This document shows positions 24,476 through 36,599 of a stretch of 64,000 bases of DNA, one piece after another (position 1 is the first letter of the stretch; the number at the start of each line of letters is the position of its first letter). Source of the DNA: Alopecurus myosuroides (lineage: Eukaryota; Streptophyta; Magnoliopsida; Poales; Poaceae); NCBI GenBank assembly GCA_028641055.1, contig CM054060.1, forward strand, positions 317,429,344 to 317,493,343. The letters are read 5' to 3'. The position numbers and the translations under genes were made by a program. The notes beneath the pieces are model-generated. The model saw nothing but the letters and a program-made list of their open reading frames with translations. It did no database searches and was not told the origin of the DNA.

Positions 24476-26070
24476 TGATACGTCTCCAACGTATCTATAA
24501 TTTCTGATGCTCCATGATAATATTATGCCAATTGCTACATGTTTTCTCCCTTCTTTATAGCATTTTTACACGTTTTCCGGGACTAACCTATTAACAAGAT
24601 GCCAGTACCAGTTCCCTGTTTTCTGCTGTTTTTTATTTCAGAAAATTTGTTCTGGAAATATTCTCGGAATTGGATCCCATAAAGCCCGAAGTGCCTATTT
24701 TCCCCGGAAGCATCCAGAAGACCGAAGAGGAGTCGAAGACGGGAACCAGGGGGCATACCATGGGGTGCCCCCGTTGGCCGTGCTAGCTAGTGGTGTGGGG
24801 CCCCCAGGGCTCCACCGCCTTTGCCCCTTTCGCCTATATATTCCCCTCCGATGGAAAACCCTAGGGACCTGATCAAATATCCTCGAAAATTTCCGCAGCC
24901 ATCGTCGCTGTCAACCCTAGATAAGAGGGGTTCTAAAGCTGTCTCCCGGCACCCTGCCTAAGAGGAGATCGTCACCAGAGGCTTCTCCATCACCATGCCT
25001 TCCTCCAGAGTGATGCGTTAGTAGTTCATCCTTGGACTACGGGTCCATAGCAATAGCTAGACGGTTGTCTTCTCCTCATATGCCTCCATGTTTAGATCTC
25101 GTGAGCTGCCTAACATGATCGAGATTGTTCTTATGTAATTCTGTATGTTGTGTTTGCTGGGATCCAATGAATATTGAATTTATGCCAAGTTGATTATAGT
25201 CTTTATTGCATATGGTATTGTGATCTTGAAAGCTTTCCGTTGCTAGTGGTTGCTCTAGCCAAGTAGTTGCTAGTGACTCCAAGAGGGAGTATTTATGCTT
25301 GATAGTGGGTTCATGCCTCCTTTTCGCCTGTGCTCGAGTGACATAAATGTGACGGGGGAGGATGTGCTATGGCCACTAGGGAGAAAACAGCGGTGTGAGT
25401 GCCCGCGTGTACAATCATTGCTTACTTTACACACATTGTTTAATGCAATTATCTGTTGCTTGCAACTTAATACCTAAGGGGGTTCGGATGATAACCCGAG
25501 GGTGGATTATTAGTCATAGATGCAGTTGGATTACGGTCTATGTATATTGTTGTAATGCCCGCACTAAATATCATAGTAGTCATCATGTCATGAATGTGCA
25601 CTAAGGTGCAACCTTTATTTGTCAATTGCCCAGTTGTAATTTGTTCACCCAGCATGCTATCTTTTATGGATAGACACCACTAGTGAACCTATGAACCCCG
25701 ATCCATTTTCTTACACTGTTAAACAAACCACTACAATTTCCTGCTTTCTTTACTTATTGCAAGCATACACTAGTTTCCACACTATATGTCTAATCTTTGT
25801 TTTCAGCAAGACCGGTGAGATTGACAACCTCACTGTACCGTTGGGACAAAGTATTTTGGTTGTGTTGTGTGCAGGTTCCGCGTTGTTGCTGACACCAGTG
25901 AGGCGCCATCACCACCGTCAGTGGCATCAACCTTCCAAAGATCCTCTTCCTCCTACTTGATTGATAAACTTGGTTCTTAACTGAGGAAATTCTTACCGCT
26001 TGCTCATCACACCCTCCTCTTGGGGTTCCCAACACACCATCCATAGAAACAAGGATTCCTGGCACCATCA
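24476..26070 (+). repeat. LTR D, apparently a solo LTR
   Basis: It starts tgatacgtctccaacgtatc and ends ggcaccatca, 1.6 kb, in the opposite orientation to LTRs A, B and C. No primer-binding site follows at 26071 and no polypurine tract precedes it. It therefore looks like a solo LTR left by LTR-LTR recombination, or a truncated copy. The flanking 5-mers (gcccg / aggtg) do not match, so a clean target duplication is not visible. Confidence 0.75.
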
Positions 26071-26087
26071 AGGTGTAGCAAAATATT

Positions 26088-26582
26088 TTATGTACTCATC
26101 GCAAGCATCAGCCCGCAGCAAATGATCCATGACACCCTGGTATCAGTAGGTCTGACACTTAGTTGTATAATTTTTTTGGGTGGATAATACCTCCCAATAA
26201 AAGCATATTTGCATTTAGTGCAAGAATCAATGCTATTTTTAGGCAAAGACAATAACCATTCTTTAGCTCTTCTGCTTAATGAGAAAGGCAAAAATCTTAA
26301 TTTCACAATATCACCATCTACCTATTTATAGTTTTGCATGTGACATAACTCAATAAAGTTATTTAAATGAGAGGCAGCATCTTCTCCAATACGAGAAAAA
26401 TGATCTTTCATGACAAGAGTCAACAATGCATGTTTAATTTCATAGGAATCTGCTGTGGCAGCAGGTGTAGCAATTGGTTTGCATATGAAATTGTTATTAT
26501 TGGTACTAGTAAAATCACAAAGCTTAGTGGTATCATTGGTAGCCATTCTTGCAAGATAAAACAAAATAAACTGACAACACAA
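26088..26582 (-). pseudogene. gag fragment of element C
   Basis: Two adjacent minus-strand readings are parts of an Athila-type gag (capsid) protein. 26582-26322 carries YEIKHALLTLVMKDHFS and ASHLNNFIELCHMQ. 26306-26088 carries the capsid signature LRFLPFSLSRRAKEWLLSLP, with AFIGRYYPPKKII after it. A stop lies between them and the frame is lost beyond about 26130. Gag follows the leader and primer site of LTR C in the expected order. It is truncated at 26070 by LTR D. Confidence 0.8.
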
Positions 26583-26720
26583 ATAAAAGACTTGAAACTA
26601 GAGAACTATTTTCTGTTTTTTTTTTTTTGATAAAGAGATAACAAGACTAAAAAATTAAACTAATAAAGAACAAAAAAAGAGTGTAAGTGTGAGACTCCCT
26701 TATTCAAGCTTGAAGATATC

Positions 26721-26735
26721 GGCAGAGGCGCCAGA
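26721..26735 (-). other. Degenerate primer-binding site of element C
   Basis: ggcagaggcgccaga keeps the GGCGCCA core of the tRNA-Asp site, 8-10 bases from the LTR end at 26744. The preceding bases have drifted from the intact form at 22265. Confidence 0.6.
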
Positions 26736-26743
26736 AAATTGCT

Positions 26744-29269
26744 TGATGCTGCTAACGTGATCACGCGTTTGTTGGGTACACCAAGTGGAAGGTATGATGT
26801 AGTCTAGCGGAAATTATCCCCAATTGTGGAACCAGGGTGGTGAGGATATAAAAGGGGTACATGGTGATTGTAAATGCTTGAGCTGGAAGGAAATATTGAG
26901 CCTCACTGATGTTCATTATAAGGTGAATTCTTTCCTAGTAATAAATATTGCTTGTGTGTATAAGAATGTTATACTACCTAAGCCCATGCATTATGTATTA
27001 GCAAGTTTATTGATAACACAAACATGGATGGAGGAGGACCTCAAGGCATGCTGGAAAACAAAAAGTACCTACTGGAGAACAATCAAATACAAGCTGAAAA
27101 CAAGGAAGCACTTGAGGAAAACAACATCAACATGCTGGAAAACAAGAGGGAACACGTGGAGAATGATTCCAGCACATGAGAGGATGAAGTGGAAGCATTG
27201 AGGACTTGTTATTTTGTGCTCCACTTATTTTGAGTAAGGATGTGTGAGTCCAAAAGGTTGAACCCGAGTTGGGTCAGTTTGTATCCCTAGGTCGATTCCA
27301 AATCGATTCCATTAACCAAGGTTGAGTCCAATTCGGATAGGAGAGGTGGGAGGTGCGTCCCATACCCCTTGGCCGCACCCTCCACTCATATATACTCCCC
27401 TCCTGCGAGTTGGGAGATTGGACCAAGTTTAAAACCAAAAAACCCTAGCCTCTAGATTGTATTGCTGATGCATTCATCATGAAGTATACCACTTCACATT
27501 TTACGTGTTATCTTGTTGTTCCACTGGGAATAAAGGGATATTATACTACCTCGTAGTCTCTGATTAGGTTGTGCAAGAGTGTGTAGTTGAGAATATCCAA
27601 AGGGATTGATTGTTGTTGCACTGGCAGCAAGGATTATCCGAGGAGAGTTTTTAGTGTAGCACTAGTTATCTTATCATACATCCACCAATTCGAGAGAGTT
27701 CACTGAGAAGATCGGGCCACCCCATATCATAGAGTTTATCGACTAACAGGACTTCGAAGACTTGGAGAAAGTTTCTTGTTGTCTGGCGCATCAACAAGCA
27801 TGGAACCTGCACACAACACACAAACTATTTCCTCCCCCAACTTTCGGGAAGGTTGCCAGTCTTCCGGTCTTGCTGAAACTAGAGAATTAAACGTATACAA
27901 TAATGAAATAAATAAAAGTAAAAATGTTACACCAAAGAAACAATTATGAAAGTTCTTAAAAGAAGGTTTTATCAATGAGATAAATAGGACCGGGGGCCAT
28001 AGGTTCACTAGTGGTATCTCTCCAAAGAAAACGAAATGTTGGGTGAACAAATTATAGTTGGGCAATTGACAAATCATGAACATATAACATACTATTATGA
28101 CGAGATATAGTTCACAGGTTATAACATTGTAGGCATTACGTCAAGATAAATAGAGTGCTATCCAGCATGCATCTATTACTAATAGTCCACCCTGAGAAAG
28201 TTATCCAGCAAATCTCGCCAGTATTAAGTTGTAGCAACAAAGTGATTGCTTTGTGAGCAGCAGACAATAACATTAAGAACAAGTACGTAATGTAACTAGT
28301 GTTCTCATTCGAAGATAAGACCACCATTGTTTTTCCAGAGTGGCAACATCACATCTCCCATCTGTCACGTTTCTGTCACTCGGGCAGAGATGTAAGGGAT
28401 ACATGAACCCACTATCTACCATATAAACCCTCTCTTGCAGGCGAAAACAACTACGTGTCCAAGGCAATCATAAACATCGAATAGCATTGCAAGACAATAT
28501 TAAAACTCTCTAAAAATATAAGTGAAGCATCTCAGATTGACATGGACAAAATATTCATAATCTCATGGTTAATCGGATCCCAACAAACACAACATACACG
28601 ATTACATAAGGGTGGTCGCGATCATGTGAGGTAGCTCAACAGACTCTAAACACGGAGGCATAACGGAGAGAGATACCATCTAGATACTACTATGGACCCA
28701 TAGTCCCAAGCTGAACTACTCACGCATCATGGTGGAGGCAATCATGGCGATGACGATTCCCCCCTCCGATAGGGTACGGATAAGGGATACAAAAGCCCTA
28801 GATTGTACTTTCGAGGTGACGAAGCATGTCTATATGTTTTGTGGAAAATAACTCCGTCCCAAAACTTTTTAGGGTTAAGGGAAACTTATAGGCGAAGATG
28901 CAACATGAGGCGGCGGGTAGGGTCCCTATGGGCCCACTAGGCGCAACCTAGGGTGGGGCCACGCCTGGCACCCTGCACCCCCCCTAAGGGCCACCTGGCT
29001 CCCCTCCGTCTCTTCTGGGGGCTCCGTTTTCGTACCGGGTAAAAAGTTATCTCCGTAGATTTCCAGCCCTTTCTGATAATATTTCCTTCAGAAATTTTCT
29101 GAAATAGAAAAACAACAAAAAACAGCAACTGGCCCGGGGCATCTTGTTAACACGCTAGTGTATGAAAACATCCAAAAAAAACAAAGGAAAACATGATGAA
29201 AACATAACAGCATTGGATAGAAAACAAGCATGGAGCATAAAAAATTGTAGATACGTTTGCAACGTATGA
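26744..29269 (-). repeat. 5' LTR of element C, interrupted
   Basis: It shares ends and interior landmarks with LTR A. The left end is tgatgctgctaacg and the right end is cgtttgcaacgtatga, a mutated form of the usual terminus. It is 1 kb longer than its relatives because of an insertion at about 26838-27735. It is more diverged than LTR A. Confidence 0.75.
26838..27735. mobile_element. Unidentified insertion of about 0.9 kb inside LTR C
   Basis: LTR C matches LTR A up to '...aaccagggt' and again from 'atcgactaacagga'. Between them is sequence absent from the other copies. It has TATA-like motifs (about 26850 and 27389) and a 'ccaaaaaaccctagcctctag' leader-like run. The only longer frame (26824-27201) is a low-complexity Lys/Thr/Trp reading and not convincing. 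It could be a solo LTR of another family, but I see no clear TG...CA with a target duplication. Boundaries are accurate to about 10 bp. Confidence 0.4.
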
Positions 29270-30646
29270 GTGGCCACACCACCCTCCTAGGGTAACTAAG
29301 ATTGGACTCCATACTAGAGTCGAATCCCCCCTTTTTTTTTTCCTTTTTCTCATTTTTATTTTTCATCTTTTATTTCTACTTCTCAAACCAAATAAGGAAG
29401 GGACCACGGGAGGATGGTGTGCCTAGTGTGGTGCCCTGGGCCCACCTGGCAGCCCCCAAAATTGGGTGCGGCCATGGGGGAAAATATGCCCCCTTCTGAC
29501 ACTTATCCCCTTCTCAGTTTTGCCCAAAACTCTTTATGAAACCTGTGACCCCAATATATAAAATCATCGACCTTATCTCACGTCCTTCGTTTTCTCTCTT
29601 GTAAAATTCATCCTTCCACCGACATTATTTCTCTCTCATAGCAACTTCTCTGAAACCCCTCTGGTTCACACCGGATCTATTTCTATGACAACGTATCGAT
29701 ATCTAATATTCATAAAACTATTAGCAACAACTTTATTCACTCAATTAAAGGTTGGCACGGCTTAAGCGTGCAACCCATAAAGGCTCGATAAAGCACAAAC
29801 ATTTTCAGGAACTTACCGAACAAGAACCAACATCAGAGCTGTGGATGCTCATGATGGCTGCTATGTGTCCCCAAAGAACGAGGGAACCTTCAAGTTACTC
29901 GTTACACTTATTCCCTTAACTTCATTATACAAACTATACCACAATGTGAGACTATGTGCTTAATTTGATCATAACAAATATAAAACTTGTACATGTATCA
30001 TTGTTTTTTTCTCATCCATACCCCTGATGGCCTTGTGATAAACCACATTTTGTATGGCTAGATGATTGGTTGACACCGATGATACTGAGAGGTTCCATAA
30101 CATGCATCTCTCCATTGTATGGAGGAGTTATGTACTATTCTTGAACGATCTCAGTTCTATTACACTCTCTTGATTATACCAAGATGTCAACATTATGATC
30201 CTCTTTACGGTGGACAGTTGAAGACATCCAAATCATAATTGTCGATTATACAGTCACTAGATATTCTCATAATATAGGAATTCTACTCAATGACAACTTC
30301 ATATGTACTTTTCTAAATACATTACAATTGTTTAATCTCTTAGCAAGATCATATACTTGACCCGGTTCAGTACTATTGTTACCCTAACAATAAAATCTTA
30401 TGTTTGCTAGACTTTATCAAAATCCATGATCAGGAAAACCTGATCATATCACAAACCATAATCTAATCCTAGAAATAATATTAGGAACTCTTGTTTTTTA
30501 TGTGTTCACAAGCGCACAAAGGTTTTCCTTTTAAAACTCACTTTTCAAGTATCATAGCAGTTATAGCACGATGACATAAACTTAATTCTTAAGTTTGAGA
30601 TAGAATAATACCTGGATATTATTGTCTCTAGGACATATATCCAACA
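29270..30646 (-). repeat. WIS/Angela/BARE-like Copia LTR fragment plus unassigned sequence
   Basis: On the minus strand from 30646 the sequence begins tgttggatatatgtcctaga, then gacaataat. This is close to the start of LTRs of the WIS/Angela/BARE Copia group as I know it. About 950 bp on this strand look LTR-derived. The leftmost 400 bp (29270-29690) has a plus-strand TATA-like site (caatatataaaa at about 29551) and may belong to another LTR. No coding region is present. Confidence 0.5.
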
Positions 30647-30944
30647 AAACCTAGATGACGTGAATAGGTTTCTACAAATTTAGTACCTCTCCTCAGAATT
30701 TTTAGGATTTGCCGGTACCAAAGACGAACCGTCTCTGAAACAACCTATATGATGATATAGAAAAATTTAAGATCAAAGGTACCATGAAGCCCCCCCCCCC
30801 CCCCACACACACACACCAAAAAATACTTATGGGTTGCCTTCTTTTTCTTTAGGCTCTTCACTTGTGGTGGGCCTTAACGTGACCTTTAAACCTTTACAAA
30901 AAAATTGGGAGCAAATCCACAGCTTGGAAGCTTTTAGGAGATGG
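30647..30944. other. Unassigned flank with C15/(AC)n simple repeat
   Basis: A C15 run (30790-30804) is followed by an AC repeat to 30813. Otherwise I see no gene or repeat in this 300 bp between the Copia LTR fragment and Gypsy-2. Confidence 0.7.
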
Positions 30945-33000
30945 TGATACGTACATTTTGCATCACTATTTTATATCATAATTTACTGTTATTCATTGAT
31001 ATATTTCATAATATGATGCATTACTTATGTTATTTCATCTATTTTGCATGTTTTACAATTATTGGAGAATAATTCACCGGGACCAGAAAACAGCTGGAAA
31101 AAAAGCACCGTCGCATATCTCTGAAGACCAGAAGAACAAGGGGGACATCAGGAAGTTCCTATTTCACCAGAAGACGGAGGCAGCCCCGAGGGGAGCTAGA
31201 GGGGGCCACACAGGGCCCACACCATGTGGTGCCCCCCTTGGTCGCGCGGCCAGGTGATGTGGCCACCCTGGCCCACCTCTGGCAGAGCCCTTTCGCGTAC
31301 TTCAGCCCCAGGGAACCCTAATACCTAAAGAACCATCAAGGAAATATTCCTCCGCCTCCTCGTGGCGGAGAACAACAGAGAGAAAAAACCTCTCCGGCGG
31401 GAAGGAATCTGTCGGAGAAATTCCTCCCCGGAAAGGGGAAATCATCGCCATCGTCACCATCATCGCTCCGGGCATCATCAAGATCATCATCGTCATCGTC
31501 ATCACCACCAGCACCATCATCCTAATCATCCACCTCCGTCCCTCTGTAACAATTAGGGTTATATATATATATCGTTGTTCTTCACTATATCTCTCTCCCG
31601 GTGTTGATTACTTGTTTGTAGTTGATGCTTACGAGATTTATCGGTGTTTGCACTTTATGACCAGATTGTTATTCATGATTATATCACCTCTGATCATGAT
31701 CCATATGATGTATTGTGAGTAGTTAGTTTAGTTCTTGAGGACATGGGAGAAGTCAAGATGTTAGTAGTGGAATTATGTTGAAGTAATATCTAATGGTTTG
31801 ATATTTAAGTGGTGGTGGTATTCTTCTAGTGGTGTCATGTGAATATCGACTACATGAAACTTCACCTTTATGGTCCTAGAAGGATGCATTGTGTGTGTGG
31901 CTACTGATTGTGGGGTTGCCGGGGTGACAGAAATCTAAACCCCCGTTAGGAAACCAATGCACGAGGGAGTGTAGGATCCCAGAGTTTAAGGTTGTGGTTA
32001 GATTTATCTTAATTACTTTCATGTAGTTGCGGCTGACTGCAAGGGGTTTAATCATAAGCATGTATTAGTCCTAGTCATGGGGAAAAAATAGCATGTTATT
32101 TTGGAGCTAATAGCACGATATAGCATATCTGGAGGGTCCATACTAAATTTTACGCTTTTAGTCGCTAATTCACTATTTCTCTATTCACGAAATAGCATTC
32201 TGTATCATGCTAAAATGGCGTAACATTATAGCGCGCTATTATTTCTTCAACCTATCAGGACAAATTCCCTAGTTTTCCACCCTAGGAAGAAGAAAAAGGT
32301 ACTTCATGTTTTTCGTGGTGATGAAAAATAATCGTGCAGCTGACATTGCTGGGTTTATAATTCCGAATAAGTAATTATACTGTGTTATTGCTCCGTGTGA
32401 TGTTGATGTTAAGATCTAACCAAGGGGTTATACATATATTGTTCTGACATTTTTGGACTATAACATTTATTCTTGTTGACATACTTCAATTTTTGAGAAA
32501 TATTTGATAGTTTTTTTCAATACACTATTTTGATATAGGATGCTATTATCATGCTATAGCGTGCATAGCATCCAGAGGAGGCTGTCGATATTTCTCATAG
32601 CACGCTATTTGTTTCCTTGGTCCTAGTAGGGCGGTGCATTAGCATAGGTTCATCCACACAACACCTATCAAAACAATAAATATTAATCAACTGTATGAAG
32701 CAAAAGCACTTGACGAAATACCAATGTGTCCTCGAGAACGTTTAGTCATCATAAGTAAACCAATCCGCTTGTCCTTTTCTCTAAAAAGGACTGGGACACT
32801 TCCTGCAATTATTATTATTGTCTTTTATTTACTCGCACTTTCTTTATCTGCTATATCAAAAACTACCAAAAACCGGTTTGCTAGTGTTCACAATGGATCC
32901 TCTATCTAACCTGCTTGTCAACACCTTCTGCTCCTTGTTGGGTTCGACATTATTATTTATCGAAAGTACTACGATACACCCCTATACTTGTGTGTTAACA
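30945..33000 (+). repeat. 5' LTR of Gypsy-2 (with MITE inside)
   Basis: It starts tgatacgtacattttgcatc and ends tgtgttaaca. Without the 552-bp MITE and duplicated target it is about 1.5 kb, matching the 3' LTR. Base differences from the 3' LTR are frequent, so the insertion is not recent. Confidence 0.85.
32076..32619. mobile_element. hAT-type MITE, 544 bp
   Basis: It is absent from the 3' LTR of the same element, which reads straight through 'attagtcctaatagggcgg'. It is flanked by a perfect 8-bp duplication, gtcctagt, at 32068-32075 and 32620-32627. Imperfect terminal inverted repeats start catggggaaaaaatagca on the left and caaggaaacaaatagcg on the right strand. An 8-bp duplication with CA-initial TIRs indicates the hAT superfamily. 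The interior is AT-rich with many 'tagcat/atgcta' palindromes and has no ORF. Confidence 0.8.
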
Positions 33001-33011
33001 AGATTATTTTC

Positions 33012-33028
33012 TCGCGCCGTTTCCAGGG
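33012..33028 (+). other. Primer-binding site of Gypsy-2 (decayed tRNA-Asp type)
   Basis: tcgcgccgtttccaggg resembles the tRNA-Asp complement tggcgccgttgccgggg with about four changes. It lies 11 bases after the LTR end. Confidence 0.65.
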
Positions 33029-33199
33029 AATGAAGCGCTATTGGTAAGTGGAACTGGTAAGGGAAACTTTTAGTGTGAGAGCTATTTTTATTTTTGTATG
33101 CTGCTTTATCTATCTATCTATACTTCTTATAAAGCAAAACCCCACTAACATGCATTAATTATTTTTCTAACTCAACATGCAAGCTATTTGATTCACTAT

Positions 33200-34157
33200 T
33201 TAGGAGTACTGCAACTACTGCTAGGGTAGTAGATGACCAGCTGACTGCTCAATTGGATCCTTTTAAAATACCTATGAAAATGTTGAACGTAGTATGGATA
33301 ACTGCTATTTTGGAGATGGAACTGTCCATCCTAGTGATCATTTACTATTTATACATGAATTATGTGAGTTTTTCAGGTGTGCAGGTATTTCAATGGACCA
33401 AGTTAAGAGGAAGCTATTATCTTTATCACCAAAGGGCAGAGTTGTGGAATGGTTTAAAATGTTGAAGAATGGTCGACCTATTGGATGGGAGGAAATTGTA
33501 CCTCTCTTTTATTCTAAATTCTATCCTCCCAGTGAGGTTCATTAGGATCGAAACCAAATATATAATTTATGTCCTCATGATGGAGAGAGTATTGCCCAAG
33601 CGTGGGGGAGATTAAAGTTATTAATGCTCAAATGTCTCATTCATGAGCTTCCCAGTAATATTGTTATTAATAATTTCTATGCAAGGATTTCTCCTCATGA
33701 CAAGGATTTATTAGATGCTTATTGTTCTTAATCATTTACACGTATGAAAGGAGAAGCTAAATGGGATCTTCTTGACCGTATTCACGAAAATACTGAAGGA
33801 TGGGAGAATAAAAAAGGAAGAAAGTCAGGTATAAATTATGATTATGAATGCATTAAATATTTTATGGGAACCGATGATTTTCATAATGTTAGTGCTGCTT
33901 ATGGTCTTGACTCTCAAATTCTTGCAAACTGTTTTAAAGCTTTTGCCTCCTATCTTGATATCCCCAAAAAAGAATGGAACAAGTACCATGCACCTTATAA
34001 AGATACTGTTAATTGTGTTCCTGCTAGAAATATAGAAGCTCATACTGTTAATCCTACTGTGCCTAAACCTTATATTGAGAAAATGCCTTTCCCTGCTAAG
34101 GTAAAGGAACATTCTATTATAGCTAGCGTGGTTAACAAAGTACAAATAAATCTATAG
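33200..34157 (+). pseudogene. Gypsy-2 gag
   Basis: Gag makes the virus-like particle shell of the element in the cytoplasm. A capsid-like reading runs from about 33294 (HLLFIHELCEFFRCAGIS, then WFKMLKNGRPIGWEEIVPLF) to a TAG at 33543-33545. It resumes in frame with NLCPHDGESIAQAWGRLK and is stopped again at about 33729. It continues from 33744 (MKGEAKWDLLDRI) to a stop at 34155-34157. The C-terminal portion has no zinc knuckle that I can see. Two nonsense codons make it inactive. Confidence 0.7.
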
Positions 34158-36087
34158 AACGTGATGAACAAATAACTATTGAACCCACAGTAGCAATAGT
34201 AAAGGACCTTGTCACTGAAAATGTAGAACATGGACATATTATCTTCTGTGAAGATGCTTCTAATATTTTTTCACATCCTAGTAGACTAGGAAAACTAGTG
34301 CGCATGTGCTTTCTGTTAGGATAGCTGCTCATTGCTACTATGGTGTTATATGATATTGGTGCAAGTTAAAGTGCCATTCCTTATGAGCTTTATAGAGAAA
34401 TCATGCATGAAATTGGTTCATGTGAACTTGATGAAGTTGATGTGGTTATTCATCTACTAATAGAGAAACTATCTCTCCAATTGGTATTGTTAGAGATGTA
34501 GAAGTTTTATCTTGTAAAATTAAATATCCTATTGATTTTCTAGTACTTGGTGCAGCTGCTAGTAAAACTTGTCCTATCATTTTTTATAGACCTTTCTTGA
34601 ACACTTTTGGTGTTGTTATAGATTGTAAGAAGGAGAAAATATTAACTAAATTTTATGGAAAATCTTATGAGTTTAATTTTTCTAAATTTGCTAGAGCTCC
34701 TTATGAAACTCAATTGCCTAATGAAAATTTTAGAGTTGAACAGATTGCCTCTATTTCTCTTGCTCCTAACAATGCCTTGCATCAATACATGGAGGACCAC
34801 AAAAGTGAGGTCTTTATGTAAGAAAGAAATGAGATTGATGATATTCTTCTTCGTCAACCAGCGATGCTGAAACAAAATTTACCTGTGAAAGACTTGGGTA
34901 CCACACTACCACCCAAGGAGGATCATGTTTTTATTTAAAACCTTTACCTGATGATCTTAAATACGCTTATATTGATGATAAGAAAACATATCCTATTATT
35001 ATTAGTTCTAAAATTTTAGGTAAAGAAGAGGAAAGGTTATTGGAAATATTGAAGAAACATCGCGGAGCTATTTAATATACTCTTGATGATTTGAAAGGGA
35101 TTTCTCCTGCTATATGCCATCATGCTATTAATATAGAACCTTATGCAAAGCCAGTTGTTAAACAGCAACGTTGTTTAATTCTTAAGATGAAGGAATTGGT
35201 AAGAAATGAGGTATTAAAACTACTTGATGTTGGTATTATTGCTGATAGTAGATGGGTAAGTCCTGTGCATTGTGTTCCTAAGAAAGGAGGAATTACTGTT
35301 GTGCCAAATGAAAATGATGAGCTTATTCCTCAAAGAGTAGTAGTTGGTTATAGAATGTGCATTGATTTTTATAAAAAGTTATCAAAGTTACTAAGAAAGA
35401 TCATTATCCTTTACCTTTATCAAATGTTAGAAAGGTTGTCTAAGAAAACTCATTTTTGCTTTCTTGATGGTTATTCTATGTTTTCTCAAATTTATGTTAG
35501 GAAAAAAGATCAAGAGAAAATAACTTTTAGTTGTCCTTAAGGAACGTATGCTTATAGACGAACTCCTTTCGGTTTGTGTAATGCTCCTGCTACGTTTCAA
35601 AGATGCATGTCTGCTATTTTTCATGGTTTTGTGAAGAAATTTTAAAAGAATTCATGGACAATTTCTCCGTCTATGGAACTTATTTTAATAACTCCTTGCA
35701 CAATCTTGATAAAGTTTTGCAGAGATGTGAGGAAACTAATCTTGTTCTTAATTGGGAGAAACGCCACTTTATGGTAAACGAAAGAATTGTTCTTGGACAT
35801 AAAATTTCTGAAAGAGGTATTGAAGTTGACATAGCTAAACGCAATTGAGAAAATTCCATGTCCTAGGGATGTCAAAGGTATTCGCAGTGTTCTTGGTCAT
35901 GTTGGTTTCTATAGGAGGTTTATTAAAGATTTCTCTAAAATATCAAAGTCTCTTACTAATCTTCTCCACAAAGATGTACCTTTTGTTTTTTAACATGATT
36001 GCAAAGAAGCTTTCGAAACTTTAGAAAAGGATTTTAATTAGTGCTTCTATTGTTCAACCACGTGATTGGAATTTACCCTTTGAAATT
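34158..36087 (+). pseudogene. Gypsy-2 protease and reverse transcriptase
   Basis: An aspartic-protease motif, DIGAS, lies at 34352-34366 and is followed at once by a TAA. The reverse transcriptase begins about 35040 and shows [43 protein letters not shown] and GHKISERGIEVD, in that order. Stops or frame changes separate most of these. The catalytic box reads FMDNFSVYG at 35651-35677, where Gypsy enzymes have an Asp pair. The second Asp (GAT/GAC to AAT) is lost, which would by itself abolish polymerase activity. The connection LGHVGFYRRFIKDFS is at about 35893. Confidence 0.8.
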
Positions 36088-36594
36088 ATGTGTGATGCTA
36101 GTGATTTTGTTGTAGGTGTTGTTCTTGTACATCGAATATATAAGAAGTTGAATGTTATTCATTATGCTAGTAAGATTCTTGATGCTTCTCAAAAGAATTA
36201 TTCTACTAGTGAGAAAGAGTTCCTAGCTGTAGTTTTTTCTTGTGACCAGTTCATACCTTATATAGTTGATTCAAAAGTTACTATTTCTACTGATCATGCT
36301 GCTATTAGATACTTTATGGGAAAGAAAGATGATAAGCCTAGGCTTATTAGATGGGTGCTGCTTTTACAAGAGTTTGATTTGCATATTTTAGATAGGAAGG
36401 GAGATGAAAATCATGTTGCTGATAATTTGTCTAGATTGGAAAACATTGCTTATGATCCTATTCATGTTAATAATAGTTCTCCAAATGAACAGCTGGCTGC
36501 AATAAAAGTAAACTCGCGACATAGTCCTTGGTATGCAGATTATGCTAACTTTATTGTTTCCAAGTACTTGCCTCCAACCTTTACATCTCAGTAA
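36088..36594 (+). pseudogene. Gypsy-2 RNase H domain
   Basis: It would degrade the RNA strand during reverse transcription. It opens with [16 protein letters not shown], carrying the first catalytic Asp (D of CDAS), then [19 protein letters not shown] with the catalytic Glu, and [11 protein letters not shown] with a further Asp. [16 protein letters not shown] closes the domain. This 168-codon stretch is uninterrupted. It is called a pseudogene because it was part of a pol polyprotein that is broken on both sides. Confidence 0.8.
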
Positions 36595-36599
36595 ATAAG

